The notes under the pieces were generated by a model that saw nothing but the letters and a program-made list of their open reading frames with translations, was not told where the DNA came from and searched no databases. From assembly GCA_016185705.1 (NCBI GenBank), contig JACPMZ010000004.1:1-64000 (forward strand): a stretch of 64,000 bases of DNA, in the 5' to 3' direction. Below are positions 1 through 5,927 of the stretch, in pieces (the first letter of the stretch is position 1; the number at the start of each line of letters is the position of its first letter). This stretch comes from Candidatus Woesearchaeota archaeon (lineage in GTDB: Archaea > Nanobdellota > Nanobdellia > Woesearchaeales > UBA10216). A program made the position numbers and the translations under genes.

Positions 1-3
1 TGT

Positions 4-33
4 ATAGGGTCGTGACATATGTCACTACCCTAT
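4..33. repeat. 30-bp palindrome at IS left end
   Basis: ATAGGGT, one base, the 14-bp palindrome GTGACATATGTCAC, one base, ACCCTAT. The only break in symmetry is the base pair at the two single positions. It could be a transposase binding site or the promoter/operator of the transposase gene. Confidence 0.7.
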
Positions 34-70
34 TAAGCTGTTCTTGAAAACCTCTTTCCTGGTGATGCTG

Positions 71-922
71 ATGAAGAAAGAAGAGATTAGACTGGAATTT
101 TTTAAGCTGAAGAATAAAGGTGTATCATATGCTAAGTGCAGAACCTTGCTGTTAAGCCAATTTGATTATCTGGTGTCTGTTAGGACACTTAAAAGGTGGG
201 TTTCACGGCTTGATACAGGTTCTTGGGACTTGATGGATGCATCCAGAAGGCCCAAGAAGCTTTATTTCAAAGTTAGCTCTGAATTGATTAAGAAAGTGTG
301 CTTGATAAGAGAGCAAACAGGTTGGGGTCAAGATAAGATACTGCAGAAATGCCCTGAGCTCGGCATTTCTGCAAGTTCTATAAAACGCATCATAAAAGCA
401 CAAGGCTTGTCGAGGAAAGTTAAACTCAGAGGTAAACGCGTTAAATGGGTGCGCTGGCAACGAGCGCACCCTAATAGCCTTTGGCAAATTGACCATTCTG
501 ATGAACAGGATAAAGAAGGAACCTGGACTTTAAGCGTTATAGATGACTGTTCAAGATACAGCTTGACACTAGTCAAGCTGAAAAACGTAACAACAACTAT
601 TGTTACACACATCCTTGACCGGCTCATAATAGTCCATGGTAAACCGAGAGAAATTCTCTCAGATAACGGCTCAGCATACGGTGGCACCAGCAAACACAGC
701 AAATTTGACCGCTGGTGCCACAGAAGAGGCATCAAACACATTCGTTCAAGCATTCACAGCCCAACCACTTGTGGCAAAGTAGAAAGACTCTTCCAAACAA
801 TAGACAAGGAAATTCAATACTGCAATAACGACCAAGAACTCTTCCGTTTACGGTACAACCATCACCGCCCACATAGCAGCCTCAGCGGACGAACACCCGC
901 TGAGGTGTATTTCGGGCGGTGA
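71..922 (+). CDS. IS481-family DDE transposase
   Basis: Transposase of the insertion sequence, about 283 aa. It has an N-terminal helix-turn-helix region (roughly residues 1-110) and a C-terminal rve integrase core. The catalytic triad is visible: Asp in QIDHSD, Asp in SDNGSAYGG and Glu in GKVERLF. The YNHHRPHSSL motif and the TPAEVY ending are typical of the family. In-frame starts at 44 (TTG), 65 and 71 are possible; 71 gives the usual MKKEE-type N-terminus. The stop codon lies inside the right-end motif. The frame is intact, so the element may be active. Confidence 0.88.
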   Translation: MKKEEIRLEFFKLKNKGVSYAKCRTLLLSQFDYLVSVRTLKRWVSRLDTGSWDLMDASRRPKKLYFKVSSELIKKVCLIREQTGWGQDKILQKCPELGISASSIKRIIKAQGLSRKVKLRGKRVKWVRWQRAHPNSLWQIDHSDEQDKEGTWTLSVIDDCSRYSLTLVKLKNVTTTIVTHILDRLIIVHGKPREILSDNGSAYGGTSKHSKFDRWCHRRGIKHIRSSIHSPTTCGKVERLFQTIDKEIQYCNNDQELFRLRYNHHRPHSSLSGRTPAEVYFGR

Positions 923-943
923 CATATGTCATGGTCCAGCACA

Positions 944-1065
944 TTATTTTCGGTTTCCTTCGCTCTTTAAAGCAGCAGGCTCAATCATCAATACGTAAGC
1001 TCCATTGCTTTTCGGGCAGTGTTCAACGCCTTTGGGAACTACTGCTATTTCGCCTTCATTCAGCT
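944..1065 (-). pseudogene. cupin-domain C-terminal remnant
   Basis: The minus strand downstream of the kinase gene has an open frame reading KIKLNEGEIAVVPKGVEHCP and then a vllIEP-like segment. This is the signature of the second half of a small cupin protein (metal-binding His in GVEHCP). No N-terminal half exists upstream, because the frame runs out of phase into the kinase gene. The frame stops at 944-946, immediately beside the IS tip. I infer a small cupin gene cut by deletion and/or IS insertion. Confidence 0.5.
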
Positions 1066-1953
1066 TTATTTTACTCCGCTGACTATTGTCGTTCCAGCAG
1101 TTTCTATCAGCGAGTATGGCAGGTCTTCCGGAGAGGTGATGACGATTTTCGTGTGCGGTGAGTTCTCTACCACTTGCTGAAGGGAGTTTGTTTTGACAAG
1201 CATTCCTTCGCTGCTTAATAAAATTGCTTCCTCCAATGTCAGCTGCGGCTGGACTTGACCGTCTGCGTTTAGCACTCCGCCTGTTTGAGTCAACGCGACA
1301 TACAGATGCGGTTTTAATTTCGAAACCACTGCTGCCGCTACCGAATCTGCGTTTATGTTATATTTTTTTCTTTCGCTGCTGACCCCAAGACTTGGTATGA
1401 GAGGTATCCCACTGCTGTCCTGGCGGTTGATGAGCCGTTCCTGCCACATTTTCTCCCAGTTAATGCTCTCTGCTTTCCCTGTTCTGCCGCCGTATTCATT
1501 TCCCAAGCTCTTTGCAATAACCACTTCAGGGTTTAGTATACTTCCATGCTTTAAAGGCATAGTTCCATACTTTAAATGCTTGTTAAGGGAATTGATTAAC
1601 CTGTAGCCCATGTGCTGTATTGCAGTGTAGACGATTTCAAAGTTATCATCTGTCGTAATGGTCAGCCCGTCTTTTTTTCCGTGATTGACTCCGCCTTTGT
1701 TAAGCGCTTTCTGTATCTGCGGACCGGCTCCATACACTACTACAACCTTCCCTTTCACAAGTCCGAGAATTTCGCTGGTTTTGACGATTGCTTCTCCAAC
1801 TTTATATGCATCCTCTTCACTCTGGCAGAGTGAGCCGCTTACTTTTACGACTACATCCGAGTTCTCGTACTGGGCTAAGCTGCTCTGCGCTTTTTCTATT
1901 CCTGCTATTATCTCAACAGCGCTTCCATGACCGTTTTCTTCATGCGTGTTCAT
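1066..1953 (-). CDS. argB: acetylglutamate kinase-like amino acid kinase
   Basis: Amino-acid-kinase fold, 295 aa, close to the usual ArgB length. Visible motifs are the N-terminal VVKVSGS phosphate loop, VVYGAGPQIQKAL followed by GLTITTDD (ArgB has GGGPQI and GLRVTD), NINADSVAAAVVSKL, and an LTQTGGVL segment where ArgB normally has LTDvpGVL. In ArgB/LysZ enzymes this fold phosphorylates N-acetylglutamate or a carrier-bound amino acid. No other arginine or lysine genes are nearby, so the substrate is open. I chose ATG 1953 over the longer frame because a TATA-like box ends about 32 nt upstream and the longer frame would overlap the divergent gene. Confidence 0.75.
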   Translation of the reverse strand: MNTHEENGHGSAVEIIAGIEKAQSSLAQYENSDVVVKVSGSLCQSEEDAYKVGEAIVKTSEILGLVKGKVVVVYGAGPQIQKALNKGGVNHGKKDGLTITTDDNFEIVYTAIQHMGYRLINSLNKHLKYGTMPLKHGSILNPEVVIAKSLGNEYGGRTGKAESINWEKMWQERLINRQDSSGIPLIPSLGVSSERKKYNINADSVAAAVVSKLKPHLYVALTQTGGVLNADGQVQPQLTLEEAILLSSEGMLVKTNSLQQVVENSPHTKIVITSPEDLPYSLIETAGTTIVSGVK

Positions 1954-1984
1954 TTTAACCACATAGGGCAGTAATGCCGTTTTC

Positions 1985-1993
1985 TTTATATAA
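1985..1993 (-). promoter_or_regulatory. TATA box for argB-like gene
   Basis: TTATATAAA on the minus strand, 32 nt before ATG 1953. This fits a leaderless or very short-leader archaeal transcript. Confidence 0.6.
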
Positions 1994-2043
1994 TTACCGC
2001 CCAATCCTCGACAAAAATAAACGATTATGTCCAGAAAGAAACA

Positions 2044-2052
2044 TTTATATAG
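2044..2052 (+). promoter_or_regulatory. TATA box for ACT-domain gene
   Basis: TTTATATAG, centred about 26 nt before ATG 2074. It sets the start of the divergent gene and implies a leaderless mRNA. Confidence 0.6.
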
Positions 2053-2073
2053 TGATTGGCGCTTGCTGTTATT

Positions 2074-2706
2074 ATGAACATCACCAAACTGACCGAGCGG
2101 TTTATTGAAAACCATCCAAGTGTGAAGGATTGCGTGAAAGGCAAGTTGATTAACTACTCAAAGCTGTCAAGAAAAATTATGAGTGAGCACAATCTCAGAC
2201 GCAGCGATTTTGATGCTGTTTTGATTGCCTGCCGCCGTTATTTCTGGAAGGTTTCCAAAGGCAGTTCAAATGAGGATGCCGTAGTGCAGATGCTTTTGCA
2301 GAGCAAGGTTGAGGCAAAGAATCAGGTTGCGGTTGCGGTGATTGACAAGGACATTTACACCGAGGACTTGCTTGGTTTGGAAAAGAAAGCAAAGAAGAAT
2401 GATGACATATTCTATGCAATTGAAGGTACGAAATCAATCACTCTTGTTATTTCAGCGGGCTTAATTGAGGAAGTGAAAAGCAGCTTCAAAAGCAGCGTCA
2501 AAAAGCTGTGGAAGGACTTGGCTTTGGTTATCATCAAAAGCCCTGAAGGCAAGCAGGACACCACTCCCGGATTTCTTGCTTTTTTGTCCGGCAAAATAAG
2601 CTACCGCGGCATTAATATTCTTGAGTTCATGAGCTGCTGGTCTGAAACGCTGTTCGTGGTTGCAGAGAAGGATATCGCCGGTGTTATGGATGCGTTGAAA
2701 TGTTAG
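2074..2706 (+). CDS. ACT-domain-like conserved archaeal protein
   Basis: About 210 aa. The N-terminal 100 residues are helical with a DNA-binding look (KLINYSKLSRKIMSEHNLRRSDFDAVLIACRRYFWK). The C-terminal half (AIEGTKSITLVISAGLIEEVKS ... SYRGINILEFMSCWSETLFVVAEKDIAGVMDAL) resembles the ligand-binding ACT fold of aspartate kinase-type regulators. A regulatory, possibly amino-acid-sensing, role is inferred. It is divergent from the argB-like gene, with back-to-back TATA boxes between them. The stop codon is the first triplet of a twin-hairpin repeat. Confidence 0.55.
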   Translation: MNITKLTERFIENHPSVKDCVKGKLINYSKLSRKIMSEHNLRRSDFDAVLIACRRYFWKVSKGSSNEDAVVQMLLQSKVEAKNQVAVAVIDKDIYTEDLLGLEKKAKKNDDIFYAIEGTKSITLVISAGLIEEVKSSFKSSVKKLWKDLALVIIKSPEGKQDTTPGFLAFLSGKISYRGINILEFMSCWSETLFVVAEKDIAGVMDALKC

Positions 2707-2812
2707 AAACGCTGATGCACAAACATCAGTGCGGAGTAAGCATTCAGCGTTTCTGAGTGCTCAGAAGCTTTGCTTCTGACACATGCTCAAGAACACCGGG
2801 TGTTATTGACAT
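2704..2812 (+). repeat. twin-hairpin element, copy A
   Basis: First stem AGAAACGCTG at 2705-2714 pairs with CAGCGTTTCT at 2745-2754. The joint is split by an extra small hairpin (AGAAGC/GCTTCT, 2763-2776). Then come CATGCTCA, a second stem (AACACC/GGTGTT) and terminal TGACAT at 2807-2812. It belongs to a four-copy family and is the only copy with a third hairpin. The stop codon of the preceding gene lies at its left border. Confidence 0.7.
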
Positions 2813-2837
2813 AGCGACTGGCGGCATTGCGCTGGTG

Positions 2838-2985
2838 TCAGCCGCTATAAAACATTTAAGCAGCTGACATTTCGCAGCAGCAGTATTATCACAACGCTAA
2901 CCTGCTACTACTGCGCTGCCACTGCTGTAAAACGCCAGTGCCACGCCCAGCTTGAACAACAGGACAAACTATAAAAACCCTCCGC
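2838..2985 (+). promoter_or_regulatory. shared upstream module (scpB operon copy)
   Basis: A CAGCAG-rich imperfect hairpin (GCAGCAGCAGTA ... GCGCTGCCACTGCTG) is followed by TTGAACAACAGGACAAACT and a CTATAAAAA box at 2969-2977. The same order of motifs occurs before the RPA gene at 60150-60300. The TATA box is about 28 nt before ATG 3001. Confidence 0.55.
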
Positions 2986-3000
2986 GTTTTCTTTTTCTTT

Positions 3001-3576
3001 ATGGAGCAGGAGGCAACAGCTGAAAATTTGCAGTGCAGGTTCATGCTTGAGCTAATGGGCGCTCCGAAGGATCACGTTGAGAAGACGCTTAAGCTTGTTC
3101 TTAATAAGCTTAAGGACGAGAATGGCGTTACTGTTAATTCCGGCAATGTGCATCCTGCGAAGGAGAATGATGAGCTTTTTTCCACTTTCGCTGAGCTTGA
3201 CGCAAATTTTAAGGATTTCTCCACTCTTACGAGGATTTGCTTTGACTACATGCCTTCTTCGCTTGAAATAGTCAGCCCTGAGCATTTCAGGATGCCTGCT
3301 CTGCATCTGTCCGATTTTGTTTCTGACACGCTCGGCTTGCTGCACAGCATTGACTTTAAGCTGAAGGATGTCAACGCCAAGAACCAGCTCCTTGAGAGGA
3401 ATTCTGCCAATCTTATGAAGAATTTTCTGCTTCTGATTTTAAGCTCAGGAAAGAAGCCCATTTCTGAGATTTCAAAAGCCATAGGAATAAAGCCGGAGCA
3501 GCTTGAGCCGTTCATGGACGCTTACAGCAAGGAAGGGCTTATCAGGAAAGCAGGCGATTTGTGGGAGAAGGTTTGA
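3001..3576 (+). CDS. conserved protein with C-terminal winged helix
   Basis: 191 aa; I do not recognise the family. The last 50 residues (KPISEISKAIGIKPEQLEPFMDAYSKEGLIRKAGDLWEKV) form a clear helix-turn-helix/winged-helix pattern. The N-terminal part is mixed alpha/beta with few charged clusters. It precedes scpB by 58 bp on the same strand, so a chromosome-related or regulatory role is possible but inferred only from position. ATG 3001 is set by the TATA-like box 24-32 nt upstream, implying a leaderless mRNA. Confidence 0.6.
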   Translation: MEQEATAENLQCRFMLELMGAPKDHVEKTLKLVLNKLKDENGVTVNSGNVHPAKENDELFSTFAELDANFKDFSTLTRICFDYMPSSLEIVSPEHFRMPALHLSDFVSDTLGLLHSIDFKLKDVNAKNQLLERNSANLMKNFLLLILSSGKKPISEISKAIGIKPEQLEPFMDAYSKEGLIRKAGDLWEKV

Positions 3577-3634
3577 AGGCAAAATAAAGGAAATAATTAA
3601 AAAGCTGCTTTCCGCGATTGGACGAGGTTAAAAA

Positions 3635-4180
3635 ATGGATGATGCTAAAGGCGCTGATTTGAAGAACAGAATTGAAGCAATCCTTTTCTCTTCAGGCAGG
3701 AAGATGAACATAGAGGAACTCGCCAAGCTTTCCCGTTCAGATTCTGTTGCTGTCTTAAGGGAGCTTCAGGCGCTTAAGGGCGAGTATGGCAGCAAGGATT
3801 CTTCCCTGCTTCTTTTGGATGAGGGCAGCGGTTGGAAGCTGACTGTCCGCGAGCAGTACGCGAATGTTGTCAGAAGGATTGTTGCTGAGACTGAGCTTAC
3901 CCGCTCTGTCATGGAAACCCTTGCTGTGATTGCGTGGAAAGCTCCTGTGATGCAGTCAGACATAATTAAAATCCGCACCAATAAGGCTTACGACCACCTG
4001 GCTGAGCTGGAAACCTCTGGCTTCATCAGCAGGGCAAAGCACGGCCGCACCAAGCTGGTTAAGCTCACTGACAGGTTTTTTAATTACTTTGACCTGAAGA
4101 ACGCTGAGGAGATAAAGGAGAAGTTTAAGGTTGAGGAGGCGCCTGCCCAGCAGACTCCTGCTTCTGGACAGCAGCAGTAG
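3635..4180 (+). CDS. scpB: segregation and condensation protein ScpB
   Basis: 181 aa with two winged-helix domains. The ScpB signature is clear: RIEAILFSSGRKMNIEELAKL at the start, then ETLAVIAWKAPVMQSDI and DHLAELETSGFISRAKHGRTKLVKLTDRFFNYFDL. ScpB binds ScpA (kleisin) in the SMC-ScpAB complex that compacts and segregates chromosomes. No scpA or smc gene is in the window. A GAGG tract lies 9 nt before the ATG and could act as a Shine-Dalgarno site. The last 56 bp overlap the convergent gene; the Gln/Pro/Ala-rich tail may be disordered. Confidence 0.9.
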   Translation: MDDAKGADLKNRIEAILFSSGRKMNIEELAKLSRSDSVAVLRELQALKGEYGSKDSSLLLLDEGSGWKLTVREQYANVVRRIVAETELTRSVMETLAVIAWKAPVMQSDIIKIRTNKAYDHLAELETSGFISRAKHGRTKLVKLTDRFFNYFDLKNAEEIKEKFKVEEAPAQQTPASGQQQ

Positions 4181-4511
4181 CAAGCTCAGCAAGGTCGTAT
4201 GCGCCAGTTCCCAGAACCATTTTGAGTCCGGGGCTTAGGCGCAGCTGCTGGGGGGAAACGTGTTTTCTCAGCTGCCGGATTTTTTCCTCCAGCGAGTTTT
4301 TCAGTTCCATTACTTCTGTTATCGGCACCATTTCATGAGGCGTGACATAGCAGATTACTAATTCCTTATATGCTGCGCCAAGAGCCATTAAAGCAGTATC
4401 TAATTTGCTTTCCTTAGCTATCTGCAACGCATCTTCATATGTCTGCTTTGCATGAGCGTAAGAAGTCATATCCGCCCAGATTTCCCACTGCGATTTATCA
4501 TTGACAGCCAT
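4125..4511 (-). CDS. hypothetical helical protein, convergent with scpB
   Basis: 128 aa, mostly helical (YAHAKQTYEDALQIAKESKL, then ELKNSLEEKIRQLRKHV), with a low-complexity Ala/Gln/Pro tail. I do not recognise it. Its 3' end overlaps scpB by 56 bp tail to tail, and both encoded tails are low-complexity, so one may over-run. A TTTAAAAAG box centred 26 nt before ATG 4511 supports a leaderless start and a real gene. Confidence 0.55.
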   Translation of the reverse strand: MAVNDKSQWEIWADMTSYAHAKQTYEDALQIAKESKLDTALMALGAAYKELVICYVTPHEMVPITEVMELKNSLEEKIRQLRKHVSPQQLRLSPGLKMVLGTGAYDLAELATAAVQKQESAGQAPPQP

Positions 4512-4558
4512 AAGGTATCATAATCATCTATACTTTTTAAAGTTGCGTATATACTGTA

Positions 4559-5098
4559 TTAATAGACCAAGCTTTCAATGCCTTCAGCGTCACTCCTGTT
4601 TTCGTGTATCCGGTCAGCGCCTACGTATTTCAATATTCTGTTTATCTGCCACGGTTCATATTCAGTGGCCTTAGCTAACCGTTTCTTGTCCCATCCACAC
4701 TGCGTGCCGGTTTGCAGCACTTCAATTATCATCTCAGGAAGGATAACCCCTTTGCCGCCTGTCGGGATCAGGCCGTGCTCTTTCCATATCTCTCCAATAG
4801 TCCATGACTTGCAGAATCCAGCTTTCCTCTCCGCTGCTCTGGCGTTTCCATCCGTCTCCTTGTAAAGGTTCAATGCAGTCATTATCTGGGCTTCATTCAG
4901 AGGATATTTAACGATTCCGTTTCTTCTGTAACCTCCCCTCTGGTTTAAAATAATCTCCAGGCCGCCATTCTGCCACGCATGCTTTACAGTCATCCAATGC
5001 ACACGAAGCGCCTTTGCAGCCCTGCCGACCACTCCCCCGTATTTTTTGTGGCTCTTTTGAATTTCTTGCCGCCTTTCGTCAGAAATTTGAAGGGACAT
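4559..5098 (-). CDS. homeodomain-like HTH protein of unknown function
   Basis: About 179 aa. It looks like two tandem helix-turn-helix units: KYGGVVGRAAKALRVHWMTVKHAW near residue 20, and LYKETDGNARAAERKAGFCKSWTIGEIWKEHGL near residue 80. A third helical block (CGWDKKRLAKATEYEPWQINRILKYVGA) follows. The pattern suggests a DNA-binding regulator or a domesticated transposase-type DNA-binding protein. ATG 5098 and GTG 5101 are both possible starts. No partner gene is obvious. Confidence 0.55.
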   Translation of the reverse strand: MSLQISDERRQEIQKSHKKYGGVVGRAAKALRVHWMTVKHAWQNGGLEIILNQRGGYRRNGIVKYPLNEAQIMTALNLYKETDGNARAAERKAGFCKSWTIGEIWKEHGLIPTGGKGVILPEMIIEVLQTGTQCGWDKKRLAKATEYEPWQINRILKYVGADRIHENRSDAEGIESLVY

Positions 5099-5130
5099 CA
5101 CGCCTTACAGGTACGTTTTTGCTTAAAAAT

Positions 5131-5280
5131 TTAGCGGTTCTGTAAGTATCTCAGCATGTTTCGCAACTCTGCTTCATTTCCAACTCCATTAACTTTGCGA
5201 ATGGGGGTGAAATTAAGCACGGCTGAACCATTTGCGTATTTCAGGATACCGTTAAAAATAAAAACACCGCTTTCATCATA
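5131..5280 (-). other. possible gene fragment in intergenic gap
   Basis: A minus-strand frame of about 50 codons without ATG reads GVFIFNGILKYANGSAVLNF, then PIRKVNGVGNEAELRNMLRYLQNR, and stops at 5131-5133. The composition looks protein-like, but it has no acceptable start (TAA lies just upstream) and overlaps the promoter of the zinc-ribbon gene. It may be a decayed gene or chance. Nothing else is visible in 5102-5285. Confidence 0.25.
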
Positions 5281-5285
5281 GCGTT

Positions 5286-5426
5286 ATGCTTTTCCTCCTC
5301 AGATGCCCACGCTGCAAGAATCAGATGAAGTACGCTGCCAAGGGCAGCATTCTCGGCAAGCGCAAGAGCTGCGTTTACTGCAATTTTTCAATGGATGTCA
5401 GGAAGAGCGTCCTTCAGCAGATTTGA
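5286..5426 (+). CDS. 46-aa zinc-ribbon protein
   Basis: A short frame starting at ATG 5286 encodes MLFLLRCPRCKNQMKYAAKG, then SILGKRKSCVYCNFSMDVRKSV and LQQI, ending at TGA 5424-5426. The CPRC and CVYC pairs, 19 residues apart, form a classic zinc knuckle pair, and the rest is basic. Small zinc ribbons of this type in archaea are often transcription- or ribosome-associated; the exact role is unknown. An A/T-rich TTAAAAATAAAAA tract lies about 25 nt upstream. The gene runs straight into twin-hairpin copy B. Confidence 0.75.
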   Translation: MLFLLRCPRCKNQMKYAAKGSILGKRKSCVYCNFSMDVRKSVLQQI

Positions 5427-5427
5427 C

Positions 5428-5540
5428 ATGTCTGAAATCGCTTTTGGCGCACGCTCTTTTGCTTCAGCGAAGAGCAAGCCAGCGATTTCCGAGCATGCTC
5501 AAAACACGCCACGGGCTTTAGCCCGTGGTTGTTTTGACAT
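5428..5540 (+). repeat. twin-hairpin element, copy B
   Basis: ATGTC at 5428-5432 is followed by stem 1 GAAATCGCT (5434-5442) paired with AGCGATTTC (5481-5489), with an inner GCTCTT/AAGAGC hairpin. The joint GAGCATGCTC lies at 5491-5500. Stem 2 is AAAAC/GTTTT closing CCACGGG-CTTTA-CCCGTGG, and GACAT ends it at 5536-5540. Stem sequences differ from the other copies but pairing is kept. It sits between two convergent genes and supplies the last codons of the 88-aa gene. Confidence 0.75.
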
Positions 5541-5784
5541 TTGATATTTGGAGTATTTTCTCCCGTGAAATCCTTGAGAGCTCAAGAAAGCCCGTAACTA
5601 TCCGGTGTTCCAAGGCCTTTTCGCCTGGCTGGGGCTCATAGTGGCAGATGAAGTAGCTGATTGCCCGCATAGCCACGTTATTGACTTCCTGGTGTGTCAC
5701 AATTTCAAGCGCATTTCCGCTAATGTCAGGATTATCAGCTGCAACTCTTATGAGTGCAGTGTGGTAAAATAGCTCATAGTCCAT
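5518..5784 (-). CDS. hypothetical 88-aa protein
   Basis: 88 aa and unrecognised; helical in the middle (NALEIVTHQEVNNVAMRAISYFICHYEPQPGEKALEHRIVTGFLELS). The final residues (VKTTTG and stop) are encoded by the arm of twin-hairpin copy B, so the original C-terminus may have been replaced by the repeat. A CTTTAAATA box at 5807-5815, 23-31 nt before the ATG, supports the start and a leaderless mRNA. Confidence 0.5.
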   Translation of the reverse strand: MDYELFYHTALIRVAADNPDISGNALEIVTHQEVNNVAMRAISYFICHYEPQPGEKALEHRIVTGFLELSRISREKILQISNVKTTTG

Positions 5785-5927
5785 TGCAACTGGCTTTGCG
5801 CGTCGCTATTTAAAGTTTTTTCCTTGCCAAATCCGCCTCCCAAAAAGCATACCTTTTTATACCCTTAAAACTTCGTGTTTATCGTCGAGAAATCGGCTGT
5901 TTTTTACCGGAATTTTTGGTTGCGAAA

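Larger units (their letters stand above)
1..943. mobile_element. IS481-family insertion sequence
   Basis: A single DDE transposase gene fills this element. The outer ends are TGT at 1-3 and ACA at 941-943, as is usual for IS481 elements. Inside each end lies the inverted motif TGACATATGTCA, at 13-24 and 920-931, each 12 nt from its tip. Between tip and motif the two ends match at only about half of the positions, so the inverted repeat is imperfect. The window starts exactly at the left tip, which suggests a contig break at a repeated element; no target duplication can be seen. The left motif is the centre of a larger palindrome. Confidence 0.75.

Noticed and set aside
2866-2960. tRNA or ncRNA gene in the CAGCAG-rich hairpin
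   Set aside because: No TPsiC-type GTTCRANYC word and no cloverleaf; better explained as a repeated upstream module.
5440-5540. CRISPR-like or attachment-site repeat because of paired hairpins
   Set aside because: Only dispersed single copies; no array of regular spacers and no integrase or cas genes nearby.
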